Source: Agriotes lineatus (lineage: Eukaryota; Arthropoda; Insecta; Coleoptera; Elateridae). Taken from it: DNA of 64,000 nucleotides. The position numbers and the translations under genes were made by a program. The stretch covers positions 1 to 64,000 of the forward strand of contig CALNHX010002279.1 in assembly GCA_940337035.1 (NCBI GenBank), given 5' to 3'. Positions 1 to 11,307 of the stretch are shown here, in pieces; the stretch's first letter is position 1; every line of letters starts with the position of its first letter. The notes beneath the pieces were generated by a model. The model saw only the letters and a list, made by a program, of their open reading frames with translations, ran no database searches and had not been told where the DNA came from.

Positions 1-440
1 CAGATTTCTCGTTTGTTAATTTTACAAGCTGCGATCTATCGGAAAGATAATTATTAAATAACAGAGTTGCATTGTTACTTGTCATAATGTAAAATAGCAA
101 ATAACATACTGTGATCTAATGTATCAAAAGCTTTTGTAAAATCTAGTAAACCAAGACTAGTTGATTGACTATTATCAGTGGCGAGCAATATATCATCGAC
201 TATTTTCAACAATGCAGTTGTACAACTAAAGCCTTTTCTAAACCCAGACTAAGTAGCGGGGAGTAATGCATGATCATTTAGAAATTTTTTCAACTGTGTA
301 TCCATTATTCTTTCTAAAACCTTAGAAAGTGTACGTAAAACACTAATCGGCCTAATATCACTGAAACCACTTCGGTTGTTTACTTTAGGAAGTGGTATAA
401 CACAGGCAGTTTCCCAACATTTTAGAAATATACTGTATTT
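1..440 (-). pseudogene. Non-LTR retrotransposon reverse transcriptase fragment
   Basis: Reading the minus strand from about 440 gives the finger and palm part of a LINE reverse transcriptase: a VIPLPK-type segment, RPISVL, LSKVLERIM, SGFRKG and LLDFTKAFDTLDH, in that order. The fragment runs off the left edge of the window, so its C-terminal part may lie outside. It is broken: a TAG stop stands where Gln normally precedes SGFR (about 250), and the frame shifts after the TKAFD motif. The type is Jockey/CR1-like. It differs clearly in sequence from the RT of the neighbouring plus-strand LINE, so it is a separate insertion and not an inverted 5' end of that element. Confidence 0.8.
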
Positions 441-458
441 CAGGCAGTAGTTAACAAT

Positions 459-785
459 ATGTGTTATTCAACTGATCATCTTGAACGAGCACATCGCGTT
501 GGCCGGAAAAAAGAATCGACACCACGGGCTATCATAGTAAAATTCGTCAGTTACCGCACAAAGGCCCAAATATTGTCAAATAAAAGGTTGCTGAAGGGAA
601 CCAACATCTCAGTTGCCGAAGATTTAACGAAAATAAGATATAATCTTATCAAACTGGCAAAGGCGAAGTTAGGAAAGGACAAAGTATGGAGTCATGATGG
701 AAATGTAATTGGAAATTTCAACGATGGGACCAAAAAACGAATAATCGATGCAGCTATGTTACAAAACAATGAAGTTAAAATTTAG
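459..785 (+). pseudogene. LINE ORF1 C-terminal domain (RNA-binding protein), 5'-truncated
   Basis: The frame gives 108 residues and matches the C-terminal half of LINE ORF1 proteins: ERAHRVGRKK, then PRAIIVKFVSYRTK, ILSNKRLLKGT, ISVAEDLT and a VWSHDGNVIG segment, ending at a TAG. In this family the region forms the RRM/CTD part of the nucleic-acid chaperone that packages the element RNA. The ATG at 459 is unlikely to be the native start, because the protein normally has several hundred residues with a coiled coil or zinc knuckles upstream. Those are absent, consistent with 5' truncation of the element near 446. Confidence 0.75.
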
Positions 786-1172
786 AGGTCGTCGTTCCTC
801 AAAACCGGCAATATACATAAATAGCTGGTGCAGGTGATTACTTTATCAAAACGTGGGTACTCACATTTCTTTCAGTTCTGTTCATTTCTTGTAGGATTTT
901 TGGGTTATTTTTGTAACTTAGAATTTATTGCACTGTTATTGTAGTAATTTTTATTTATTTACATTTTTTAAATTGCCTTGGTAGATGATAAATAAATATT
1001 TTGATTTGCTCTCACAACATTATCGAAATGCGCATTTAATGTAATTTGAGCTCCTTTTTTATTTCTTGTATTTGTATATAGATCATTTACTTATAACTAT
1101 AATTAACCATTAATAATTTTTATAAATTTTTGTTTTACTTATAGGTATTCATTCCAAATATTTTTGATAAAG

Positions 1173-4149
1173 ATGCAGGAAGATGTGTTAGAGAGAGATA
1201 ACAATATGGATACTATAATCTTCAATGACTCGGAGCAGTGTCTGCAGTTTTTCGCAATTTCAAGGAACCTAGCTCAAATAAAGGTTTGCCACATTAATAT
1301 TCGTAGCATAAATAAAAATTTTGATCAATTTATTTTATTCCTCGAGCATGTAAATATAGACTTTGACATTCTTGTTTTAAGTGAGACTTGGAGAGTTCTT
1401 GATGTAAATGATTACAATTTGCCAAATTATATGCTATGTTACAACGAAGGAAATTTCAATCAAAATGATGGAACAATTATATATATTAAATCGGACATAT
1501 ATCAAAATTCAAATTGCATAAAAATCAATGAGGTAAATTTCTTACGTGTCACGTGCAAAATTAATAATATACAAATGGGGCTTATTGCAGCATACAGACC
1601 ACCATCAGCCAGTACTAAAATATTTATTGATGATCTTAAACCAACACTAAAATATGCTAAGTTACCATTGGAAGTGTTTATCGGTGATATAAATATAGAT
1701 ATCACTAATGAGCTAGATAACAATTCACATGATTATTTAAATGTATTACAGGAGTTTGGTTTTGCAACTTATTTAAACGCACCTACTCGCGTAACAGAAA
1801 CATGTAGTACATGCATAGATCATATTTTCATAAAATCATCGGACGTAAAAGTCACCAAGATTCAACCAGCGGTTTTAAACAACGCTTTTACAGATCATTT
1901 CCCTGTTCTGCTACAGGTTCTCATTGACACCCCACCACTTATTTATAAAACAGATTGCGAACAAAAACATGTGCTAAACCATATTAAATTAGTTGATAAC
2001 ATTAAAAATGAAAATTGGGATACTGTATTAAACACGCATGATGCAAACTTAGCTACATCTATATTTATGAAATCTCTTTCGGATTACATTTCTAAAGCTA
2101 CCAGGACCATACATACTACATCTCGAAAAGCTAAACTTAAACCCTGGATAACTTCTGGTCTAGTAAATAGTATAAGGCACAGAGATAAGCTTAGTAGGTT
2201 AACATTACGAAATACACAAAATGCTCAACTAAAAATTGAATTCAGAAATTACATACAGAAATTTGTTAAATAAACTTATCCGCGTGGCAAAAAGTAATTA
2301 TTATTTAAATAAACTTAAATCGGCAAAAAATAACAGTAGAAAAGTTTGGGAAACAGTATTAGAATCCATAAATTCCAGAAGAAATGTGTCGCATATTGGT
2401 AGTATAAAAATAGAAAATGATGTAGAAACTGACGATAATAATAAGAAAAGTAACTATTTTAATCAGTACTTCATAAATGTTGGTAAAACCCTAGCAATGC
2501 AAGTTAAACAAAACCCGTCAACATCTGAAAACCTAAATTCCGAACATTTTACACAAAATTCTATGTTTCTTGTACCGGTAACGGATTCGGAAATACTTAG
2601 ACATATCAACTGCTTAAAACCATACTCAGCCCCCGGGCCAGATGGAATAAATAACAAAACAATTAAAAGCATAGGTAACTATATCTTAACACCTCTGAAA
2701 CACATTTTTAATTTAGCTTTTGCAAGCGGAACATTTCCAAATGAATTTAAACAGTCACTAACTAAACCACTTTTCAAATCTGGAGATAAAACTAAGGTTA
2801 ATAATTATCGTCCAATTACTTTAATAAATAATATAGCGAAGATATTAGAAAAATGTTTAAAAGAAAGGTTGATGTTCTTCTTAAATAAATATAATTTATT
2901 ATCAAATGCACAATATGGATTTCGTGAGAATAGGAGTACAGAAGATGCAATATTTGAAGTCACAAAAATTTTATACAACAATCTAGATAAAAACCTGAAA
3001 ACCATTGTTGTCTTTATGGATCTTGCCAAAGCCTTTGACACGGTATGTCACAATATTCTTGCTTGTAAGCTTGAAAAATATGGAATACGCGGAATAGCAC
3101 ATAAATTATTCAAAGACTATCTCACCAATAGAACACAAAAAGTACTAATTAACGAAGCTGTCAGTGATGAACTTGTGGTAGAATATGGGGTACCACAAGG
3201 TACCGTACTCGGGCCAATTCTCTTTTTGCTATACATAAACGATCTTCTAAATATAAAAACGGGTGGTACATTGATTTCGTATGCCGATGACACAACATTA
3301 ATTATCTCCGCCGACACCTGGACAAATGCCACCGAGAAAGTGGAATACGCTATGTCACTTGTAAAACAACAACTTGAAATAGACTTACTTACAATAAACT
3401 ATACCAAAACAAATTTCATATGTTTCAGCATTCAAAAAAGTGAACATCCTGATATTGCAAATATTCAAATACATTCAAATTCTTGCTTAAAAGAACACAA
3501 ACTGAACTGTTCGTGCGACGTATCAATACAATCCACAAAGCACATTAAATACCTCGGAATCTATATTGACTGTAATTTAAAATGGGACAAACACATAAAC
3601 AACCTGTGTAACAAAATCAGAAAAACACTGCACAAATTTAAAACACTAAGCTCCATATTTCCAATGCAAATTAGCAAAATGTGCTATAGAGCCTTAGTAG
3701 AGTCACAATTACAGTATTGCATAACTGGTTGGGGTGGTGTGTATGACGTAACGCTGAAACCGTTAGAAGTTTTGCAAAACTATGTCTTGAAAATTATTTA
3801 CAAAAAAGATTATTTATACTCCACAGTGTCGCTATACAACATTAGTAACTTTTTAAATGTACGTCAACTATATACTTTAAGAACAGCTGTTTATTTGTAT
3901 AAAAATCCAAGTGAACTAACTATCAGTGAACATAATTATTCAACTAGAAGCACTGTAGCAAGAAGTAATGCCTTCATTCCTAAGTGTGTTAAAAAAATTA
4001 GACAACGCCACATTACATATACAGGGGTAATAATTTTTAATCAAATGCCTTCTACATTAAAATCCATCAATAGCTTGTACTTATTTACCAAAAAAACGAA
4101 TAAATGGATACGTGAGGCAAAACCTAATCCTTTTAACTTGTTTGAATAA
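1173..4149 (+). pseudogene. LINE ORF2: APE-type endonuclease plus reverse transcriptase, one frameshift
   Basis: The first frame (ATG 1173 to stop 2273) is an endonuclease/exonuclease/phosphatase domain with HINIRS, LSETW (catalytic Glu), AYRPPS, GDINID and TDHFP. The second frame (to 4149) is the reverse transcriptase: PYSAPGPDGI, NYRPITL, YGFRENRST, FMDLAKAFD, YGVPQGTVLGP and YADDT (catalytic YADD at 3280-3291), then the thumb and a C-terminal tail. The frames join naturally around 2250-2257, where EFRNY in frame one continues as RNLLNKL in frame two, so a single-base indel there split one ORF of about 1000 codons. The protein nicks target DNA and primes reverse transcription of the element RNA. 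All catalytic motifs are present, but this copy cannot make the full protein without a frameshift. Confidence 0.88.
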
Positions 4150-4254
4150 AAATCGTCTCTCTACCGCAATCTGACTGCTCTTTTTCTTAATTTTACATTA
4201 TTATTGTTATTGCATTATTTTGTTTTTTTTTGTATTTTTATTATTACAGGGTCG

Positions 4255-4288
4255 TGCCACGCACAAGCATTTTGTTGCTTATGTGGCA
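4255..4288 (+). other. 3'-UTR stem-loop of the LINE
   Basis: TGCCAC at 4255-4260 pairs with GTGGCA at 4283-4288, and the pairing continues as CAAGCA against TGCTTA around a TTTTGT loop. In LINEs a stem-loop just before the 3' tail is commonly the recognition site for the element's own reverse transcriptase. The ACTT repeat tail follows at 4341-4361. The role is inferred from position and family knowledge. Confidence 0.55.
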
Positions 4289-4361
4289 GTAGATTTTTTC
4301 ATATGTAGAAAATTATAATTTTTTATATTTATGCTAATAAACTTACTTACTTACTTACTTA

Positions 4362-5039
4362 TATTCTCTGATATTACGACTATGTTTTTATTTGATGCAT
4401 TGAGAGCTGTTGTAACTATTAACCGATCAGCATCACTTTCAGCTTGAGAGCAGGGATATTATTTGCAGCTAAAGTTTCTTTTAAACAATCAATAAAACGA
4501 TATGAAAGACATTTGCCAGAATTTTTTCTTGATGCAAATTTCAAACCTGTCTCTTTCAAATCGAATATCTGGTGCAGTTTTCGTGTTTAGAGGTCGGTCT
4601 CTTTCAGCAGATTTTATTCTATGTTTCTGATAATCAACAAAAACACTTGTTTTTTTCGATAATTACGTATAATAAAATTAATATATCTAATATTGCACCA
4701 TACTGTTGAGCAAGTTGCCATTTGTTTTTTGTAATAACATTCCTCCGTCGGTCACGAACAGAATTTTTTTTTAATTCGGTAATATCTTTTGGAAATTGTA
4801 CAAAGAGGTCGTAGAAACATTTTTAGGCGTTGGAATTTATATGTAATCGTATGTTATATTTAAATGTATTTAATCTATTTAAATTTGAGTTAATTTAGCA
4901 ATTTAAAATTTTATTTGTATATAATCTTTATTAAATAATAATAATAATAATCGTACAGAATAAAAATTAACCTTTCACTGCTATATTTATAATTACTGTG
5001 TCCAAAAGCTCTAGATATGAGGCAACGTGCGGAATTCAG
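4362..5039. other. No gene seen
   Basis: AT-rich sequence without a coding frame I can support and without a clear repeat boundary. It contains an ATA/ATT microsatellite-like run near 4935-4950. Confidence 0.4.
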
Positions 5040-5400
5040 AAATGAAACTATTTGCCGCTTTAAAGACGTTATTTTTAATTTTTGATAAATTTTATCATAA
5101 AAATTTGATATCAGCAATCCAAAAAATCCTATATAGATCAAAAATAAAGTCTGAATAAAAAAAAAAATACACTTTTTCGCCATCTTGGATCCGCCATTTT
5201 GTATTTTAGTTGAGTTTCAATGTCAAATTCGTAATCAGCGACCCCAAAAACCCCTAGACATCTAATAAAAATAAAAGAAAAAAAAAAGAAAAAATTAGAC
5301 CTTCGACGCCATTTTGTAGACGCCATTTTGTAGACACCATTTTTGTTTTTAGACCAATTTTGACGCCACATTCGTAATCTGTGAACCCAAAAACTTTATG
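5040..5400. repeat. Diverged ~125-145 bp tandem repeat
   Basis: Three diverged copies share the order: a CGCCATTTTG-type block, a TTGA(C/T)(G/A) block, AATCAGCGACCC, then AAAAACCCTA and an AATAAAAATAAAG block. Anchors are ATCAGCAATCC near 5109, ATCAGCGACCC near 5232 and ATCTGTGAACCC near 5376. The frames open across it on the minus strand are low-complexity and not credible genes. Confidence 0.5.
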
Positions 5401-5526
5401 TTAGCAAATGTCAGGCAATGGTTTAAATAAATAACAACTTATAAATTTTTTTAGTTAAGAATATATTAAAAAACACTTATTTGTTAATAACAATTGAAAA
5501 AATAAAAATCGGGAGTGTGCTCCCCT

Positions 5527-6287
5527 AGACTTTCTCGCATTCGCCTTGGTACTGATAACTATTGGTGTTTAACAGTTGTATATGTATCTATCTATGTTTA
5601 CATTAAAAACGTTCTGCGTAAATACAATTTTATTTTAAGTTTTGTGCCCCAAAACAACTTACTTATCTGCCTTTTCGCTACGCGCCTGTACAAACATATG
5701 AAAGTACCACTACCTGTTTAGGTAAAGTGCCGCTTTAGGTTAACCTATCATACTGAAATTTTATATCTGGGAGTTTTTCTCCATAATAAATGTATGTGCA
5801 AAATTTCGTGTAAATACCTTGAAGCAAACTGGTACTTTACTTGAATGGATACCGCTACCTGTTTAGGTAAAATGCCACTTCCGGTTAACCGATCATGCTG
5901 AAATGTAATATCTGGTAGTTTTTCTACATAAGAAATGTATGTACAAAATTTTGTTCAAATATCTCGAAGCAAACTGGCACTTTACTTGAATAGGTACCGC
6001 TACCTGTTTAGGTAAAGTGCCACTTCCGGTTAACCGATTTCGCTCAAAATTTGATAGGAATCTACAAATTTTGAATAATGACTATGTACATAATTTCAAG
6101 GGTCTAACTTATTTCGTTTTTAAATGTTCACACACACACACACATACACACACACAGACATAATTCGAAAAATGGTTTTTTTCGGACTCTAGGAAGTCTA
6201 AAACGTCAATATTCGTCAAAATCTCGAAGTCGATTTTTTTGACGATTACAATACTTTCTCTATACTACCGTATGCGAGAAAGTAAAA
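5527..6287. mobile_element. Dispersed repeat with matching ends and a 3' terminal hairpin
   Basis: The left end carries GACTTTCTCGCATTCG (near 5528) and the right end the inverse CGTATGCGAGAAAGT (near 6269-6283). Just inside the right end lies ACTTTCTC (6253-6260), so the last 30 bases also fold as a stem-loop (ACTTTCTC / GAGAAAGT) before an A-rich end. Inside are a 145-bp tandem repeat (5706-6050), a (CA)n run near 6131-6157 and a segment ending GACGATTACAATACTTTCTC. A diverged relative with the same right end is at 53570-53890. There is no coding capacity. The class is uncertain; a non-autonomous Helitron-like or SINE-like element is possible. Confidence 0.5.
5706..6050. repeat. 145-bp tandem repeat, about 2.4 copies
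   Basis: ACC(A/G)CTACCTGTTTAGGTAAA starts at 5706, 5851 and 5996, which is an exact 145-bp spacing. Each unit continues with TGCC(G/A)CTT(T/C)(A/C)GGTTAACC and a block ending GAAGCAAACTGG(T/C)AC. The array lies inside the hairpin-ended repeat 5527-6287. Confidence 0.8.
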
Positions 6288-6509
6288 AGCACACTTCTCA
6301 CCTATGGGGAACTTTTCTAAGTTTTGTCCGAAATAATAAAAAAAAATGTTCAAAATCAGTTTTGAGTCAACGAAGTTAGAACTTTTTTCTTTTAGTAAAT
6401 GGACTAAATATCTTTGTCATATACGAAAATATTTTACTTAGATGAGTAGTATCTGACTGATCAGTTGTTTGAAGGTTATATATGCACTAATTTAATTTTA
6501 GTGGTAAAT

Positions 6510-6680
6510 ATGTGTTCCAATATCGAAACCGAAAAATTAATAATGAAAATCCAGGCAAGACCGGCCAAATGGGACATGCAGCATGCTGATTATGCAAATA
6601 AAATAAAACGAAAAGGAATCCATCGTCTTCAATAGGAATACTGGGATGCCATCGTTATGTTTATCGCGGCGACTTTTTAG
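6510..6680 (+). pseudogene. MADF/Myb-SANT-like domain fragment
   Basis: From ATG 6510 the frame reads ETEKLIMKIQARPAKWDMQH, ADYANKIKRK, then a TAG at 6633-6635, and continues in the same frame as EYWDAIV. This is the start of a MADF domain, a Myb-like DNA-binding module common in insect transcription factors and in the second protein of PIF/Harbinger transposons. The stop codon inside the domain and the short length (41 codons before the stop) make a broken copy or transposon scrap the likeliest reading. It could also be one exon of a gene whose remaining exons I cannot see. Confidence 0.45.
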
Positions 6681-6869
6681 CGGACTCGTGTTTTATATCG
6701 CAGGCGGCTGCCTACTCGGCCGCCGACTCAGCGTGAACCGCTTCGTGTGTTTTCAGCCTAACAGGAAATAAACAATAATTTTAAGGAATTGGATTTAGAT
6801 TAATATTGGAGTGAAGTTAAACCAATTTCAAATTATTTAACAATTTGCATTGGAACTATTGTCTTATGC

Positions 6870-7112
6870 TCACTGCAAAACAACTTGCGAAAGAATTTTT
6901 CTAAAATAAATTTGTTGGAAACAAAGGTTAGAAACAGACTGTGTACAGAGTCAGTAAATTCTCTTTTATTGTCTTATCAAGGAATAAAAAATAATAAGAG
7001 CTGTGCTCAGTTTGAACCAACTCATAATATGTTACAAAATGTAAATTCAAGAATCTATGAAAATGTGATTAAGGAAGAGATCGAGGTGTTTCTTGAAATT
7101 GATAACCAATAA
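6870..7112 (+). pseudogene. hAT transposase C-terminal dimerisation fragment
   Basis: Around 6880 one frame reads TCER and the next frame continues NFSKINLLETKVRNRL, then CTESVNSLLLSYQGI. Together this is the C-terminal dimerisation motif of hAT transposases (CERxFSKL...K..LR). A one-base shift between the two frames breaks it. About 60 further codons are open to the TAA at 7112. There is no ATG near the start of the open stretch, which fits a relic. I could not see terminal repeats around it. Confidence 0.55.
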
Positions 7113-8540
7113 TTTATGTATTTCTAGTTAAAACAGTAGGTATCCGTGTTTTTGTTTTAAAAGGAATTTTGAAGACTGTTTTTTACCTAAGATTGATATA
7201 ATACGGCAGTTTTATTTGCTTGCAGAATATGTACTAAGAAGAACAGAAATAAAGATATTTGTGCTGTAATTTTATTGTAGTGTACAGTAACTTTCTTTTT
7301 CTATGTGATTTATAGCATGTGCAGTAGCAGATAATACGTACTGCTTTTCATTAGTCGGGTGTTACAATCCGTTTTAGAACTCCTGCAGCAGTACAACAGT
7401 TTAAATATTGTTATGATATTGGTACAGGGGTCTAAAAATAAGATTAATAAGATTAAAAGAATACAGTAATTTGGAAATAATGGGGATGAAAGATGTGAAT
7501 TGGATATTAAAAATGATTAAGATGCATTTATAATAGAAAGGAAATAGAATTTATAGTTTAATTAAATGAATATACTATTGAACATAGTAGGTATTAATCA
7601 AATAATAAAGCTTTTATAGTATGTTGGACTAAAAAAACAAACTAGATCGCTAAAGAGATGTTATTATTAATATAGAAAATTTGAAACGAAACGCATGTAA
7701 CCGAATTTTGTAATTAGAAATTAATAAATACACCCTTTTAAAAGTTTTAAAAACATGTTTGGCGTATAGAAGGGTAAAAAGTTAAATGGAAATTTGCGTG
7801 GTGTAAACAAAAATAAAATATAACGTGTTAAAAGGATGGAATGTATGCAGACTATATGGAGGAAGATAAAGAATGTTGTGAGGATAGGATAGGAAAGAAC
7901 TACTAAATTACATTTATTGTAAGATTACATTTGACATTTTGCATCGATTGAATTGGATAACAAGCAACAATTTACAACGCGTTGACTTGACATTAAAATT
8001 TTCATACAAAAACTTGAGAAGACAAAAACATTGTGAGCGTACTAATTATTATTGAAAAATCAAGTAAAAAGTGACTTGTTAAACATAAAAAAGATCAACC
8101 TAACCTCGAAATTGCCTCCTTTAAATCAAAATATCTTTAAAGAAATTAAGAATCGCCCGTATTTTTATAGAGTGTAAACATCGTAAATACATCTAAATTA
8201 ATTATTAAAGTTATTTATTTTACTGTAACTGGGTGGCTGTATAGAGTACTGGAAAAACCAGATTTGCTTATACTTACAGAAATGATAAATGACATCTGTA
8301 GCTCTATTGAAAAGCTTTCCATATGGACTGTATGTACCAGACAATTTCGTATGTTTCAGCGTAGATGCTACATGCATCTTTTTTCGCAGCTCATTGCATT
8401 GCTATCTCAAAAGGAAGAGGTATCAAATCAATAAAATCTCATAGAGTGCCATGAACAATTGAATAAAAAACAATTGCTATCTTCACCATGGTAACAAGGG
8501 ACAGCTGTTACATGTTTATTTGTTTCTCTGGATACATTTG
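7113..8540. other. No gene seen
   Basis: AT-rich intergenic or intronic DNA. I found no frame, RNA or repeat boundary that I can support here. Confidence 0.4.
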
Positions 8541-8628
8541 CATTAGTGATTGTTTAGTGACTTTCTAGATCCTGTTGATAATAATACAGGTTGTAACTTA
8601 CAGAGTGTGGTAAGAGAGCAGCGGAAAA

Positions 8629-8804
8629 TGGCAAGTGTGAACAATTCAAGCTTCAACTCTGTTGAAGAGATGAACAACACAGCATGTCCATCCAGTAACT
8701 TTGCTGCAGACAGTTTTTTGAGCAAAAGCGTCATCATAGAAAACAATGCAAAGACATACATTTTGAAGACTATTTCTCTCAGATCAAATACACCAATCGT
8801 TTGA
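8629..8804 (+). CDS. Unrecognised small open frame (58 codons)
   Basis: The ATG at 8629 has a good context (GGAAAATGG). The product is Ser/Asn-rich (MASVNNSSFNSVEEM, then a mixed segment ending in PIV) with no domain I recognise. The frame is also open upstream to about 8540, and a strong-looking donor (GTGGTAAGAG) lies at about 8607-8616, so part of this region could instead be a 5' exon. Either reading is weak. A chance frame is quite possible. Confidence 0.22.
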
Positions 8805-9848
8805 TATCAGATTTTCAAATTTCGACCAATCCTGTTAAGAATTAAAGCGGCAGAGACAAGAAAAAGTCCCTTGGGACTATTTAACTGATTATTTTTTTCG
8901 TATCGATATCAACCAATCAGAAGGCTGGATTTAGTTAAGCGATCTTGTATAATTTCGATAATACAAAATCGATTATACTAGAGTAACTTCATTAGGCAAC
9001 GCAATACATAAGTCTTGTCAACTTGATGTTTTCATGGAGATGACTTTCAGCTAGGTTAATATAAAGAAATCTAGCAGACAATACAATATTTATTTGTTCC
9101 TAAATATACTCAAAAAATAATCAAATATAATACAATGCGTACTTTGAATATTTTCGGGTTATACGTCTCAAACTTCTTCTGTAATAACAAATTGTGTCAG
9201 TTTGTCAGAATAATCCTTTTGCTTCATATTTCATATTCTTATATGGGTATTTCGCCACAAAGAAGTTTCAGAGATTAATCCTTTTGCTTCGCGGTCGGAG
9301 TATTTAACCTGTCAAACTGACACTCTTTTATTATTGTGTAGCAAGTTATCGATATATAACCCGATAATATCGAAGTACTTATAGTATTACTACTGATTAT
9401 ACCACTCCCTATAACATCAACCAATGAAAAACGGTAAAAATGCATAGTTACGCATGTACTAACTTTTGATAATGTACATAGCAACGGTGATAATCATATA
9501 CCTTCTTGACTAATAACTGATAGTCAAATACCTTCACAAACATCGCGTTATCTGCTGAAAGTACAATCGTCATAGCAACCACACTAACTGTACTTTTAAT
9601 TTTTTTAAATACACTGTTCAAACATTGACTAGTCGACTAGCCGAATGCAACTCATGTCTTCTTGATTATCAAATCATTTCTGTTTCCACTCGATAAATTA
9701 TTTGACAGTTTACATTTTTTTAAGTGTCGTCAAAACGAGTCGTCTTATTTTCTGTGTGATCGTATTTGGGAAATAGTCTGAACGAATATATTATATATCG
9801 GTCTCGTTACTTTGCTAGTAAAATTTGAACTCAAGGTTTTTTGCATAT
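8805..9848. other. No gene seen
   Basis: AT-rich DNA with no supported gene. A short frame on the minus strand near 9275-9484 has no recognisable features and is left out. Confidence 0.4.
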
Positions 9849-9849
9849 A

Positions 9850-9934
9850 GGTAACCTTCCTCGGCAAATGTAATTACAAAATCTCTCACTATAGCTCGGG
9901 ATTTTGATAATGTCATATGCCTTGGAAGGTTACC
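9850..9934. repeat. Inverted repeat (21-bp arms)
   Basis: GGTAACCTTCCTCGGCAAATG (9850-9870, listed here as positions with 18 of 21 paired) is inverted at 9914-9934 as CATATGCCTTGGAAGGTTACC. The spacer is 43 bp. It sits at the 3' side of the minus-strand RTE-like LINE, either in its 3' UTR or as a separate small foldback insertion. Confidence 0.6.
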
Positions 9935-10044
9935 AAACCAAGAATCTTTCGGTCTGGTTGAAATGTGTTCCCCTCCCTGGCGTTTTTGGGTAGATATTGA
10001 CTCCTCCTCCTCTGTCCATCATCCTTCGTAAGGACGTGGTGGCA

Positions 10045-10975
10045 TCATGATGTTTGCGCTATCTTTTCGGACCATGTTGTTCTGTCTTGCGCTTGGTGGG
10101 TTGCTTCTTCAAATGTGTATCCCGTGGCTGATTTGATCTGGTCCGTCCATCGCGTGGGAGACCGTCCTCTCGCTCTTTTGCCTTCGACATTGCCTTCCAC
10201 AATTAGTCGTTCCATGGTGTCCCCACCTCTTACTACGTGGCCAAAGTATCGAAGAATATTTCTGCTTATTGTTGTTATGAGTCTTTTTGTCGTATTTAGT
10301 TCCTCTAGGACTGAGGCATTCGTACGGTATGCAGTCCAAGGTATTCGTAAAATTCTTCGATATACCCACATTTCGAAAGCACTTATTCTCTTGGCGTCTG
10401 TTTTCTTGACGGTCCAAGTCTCTGACGCATAAGTGGCAATGGGGAATATGAGACATTTAACGAGTCGCAGTTTGGTGTTTCTTGTGATACTGGTGTTTTT
10501 CCATATTTTGGTCAATTTGACTGTTGCTGTTCTACCCATCGCAAGGCGTCTGCGGATTTCCTCTTCGCAACTCCCGTTGTTGGTTATTATTGAGCCTAGA
10601 TAATTGAATTGGCTAACTGTTTTGTATCCTGCGATCATTCCAGTTTCGGGTTGGTTGTTTCTCGCCCTGTCGATGATCATGACTTTTGTTTTATCTGGAT
10701 TCAGCTTAAGGCCGTATCTTTCACTTGTTTCTTTGAGCCTGCTCATAATGTGTTGTAGTTCTTCTTTTGAGGTCGCTAGTACTACTGTGTCGTTTGCGTA
10801 GCGCAGGTTGTTGATTCTGTAGCCCCCTATCGTTACTCCGCCTTGCCATTCGTCAAAGGTTTCACGCATTATATGTTCACTGTATATGTTAAAAAGTAGT
10901 GGGGAAATGATGCACCCTTGGCGTACCCCGGCCCTAAGGTTAAAGTCTTTTGAGTATTTGTTACCGATATCGGTA
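10045..10975 (-). pseudogene. RTE-like LINE reverse transcriptase, C-terminal part
   Basis: The minus-strand frame from about 10975 reads GVRQGCIISPLLFNIYSEHI, then RYANDTVVLA (the catalytic YADD appears as YAND), then the thumb (LKLNPDKTKVMI, FNYLGSIIT) and the C-terminal tail (ASETWTVKKTD, RRILRIPWT, ILRYFGHVVRGG, GRSPTRWTDQI) to the stop at 10045. This is the 3' portion of an RTE-type LINE ORF2. The copy is 5'-truncated inside the RT, just before the RQG motif. Asp-to-Asn in the active site would kill catalysis even in a complete protein. Confidence 0.85.
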
Positions 10976-10977
10976 AC
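10960..10977. other. Perfect 18-bp palindrome at the LINE truncation point
   Basis: GTTACCGATATCGGTAAC equals its own reverse complement. It spans the point where recognisable RT coding sequence of the minus-strand LINE stops. Confidence 0.6.
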
Positions 10978-11307
10978 AGATATTGACTATGGGTTATCAT
11001 TTATGAGTAAGAGAGAAATGTAGTGTGTGAAGATGATCAAAATCGTTAGTCATTTTGAGAAAAAAATTGTCGTTTGGGGTATTTGGGCCTCCTCACACCG
11101 AACGGTGCATTGCAACGTAACCAAAGTTTGGTACCATCGTTCTAAAGCTTCATAAAACGCATCCGTAAATTTTCATACATATTCGTTCGTATGAAATCTG
11201 CCCCTCCCCCGCCTTTTTTGGCCTTTGGGTTATTAGAGGAATTTGATTGATTATTACATATTAGGTGCTGCCATTATGTGAAACCAATTCAATTGTTTCC
11301 TTTTTAG
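10978..11307. other. No gene seen; possible intron
   Basis: Non-coding. It ends in a pyrimidine-rich stretch (ATTGTTTCCTTTTTAG) that would serve as a splice acceptor for the frame that follows. Confidence 0.35.

Larger units (their letters stand above)
446..4361 (+). mobile_element. CR1-like LINE, 5'-truncated, with 3' tail
   Basis: A non-LTR retrotransposon of about 3.9 kb. It contains the end of ORF1 (459-785), a spacer, an endonuclease plus reverse transcriptase ORF2 (1173-4149), a 3' UTR with a stem-loop (4255-4288) and a short ACTT repeat tail (4341-4361). The 5' end abuts the unrelated minus-strand RT relic near 446, so most of ORF1 and the 5' UTR are missing. Endonuclease followed by RT, an esterase-free ORF1 with an L1-like C-terminal domain, and a microsatellite-like 3' tail instead of poly(A) fit the CR1/Jockey group. 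One frameshift is the only clear lesion in ORF2, so the insertion is probably young. Confidence 0.85.

Noticed and set aside
1..4361. Twin-priming inversion of the LINE (minus-strand RT next to plus-strand element)
   Set aside because: The minus-strand RT (TKAFDTLDH, SGFRKG) differs throughout from the plus-strand RT (AKAFDTVCH, YGFREN), so they come from different families.
6131..6157. (CA)n run as a separate finding
   Set aside because: It is an ordinary microsatellite within a larger dispersed repeat.
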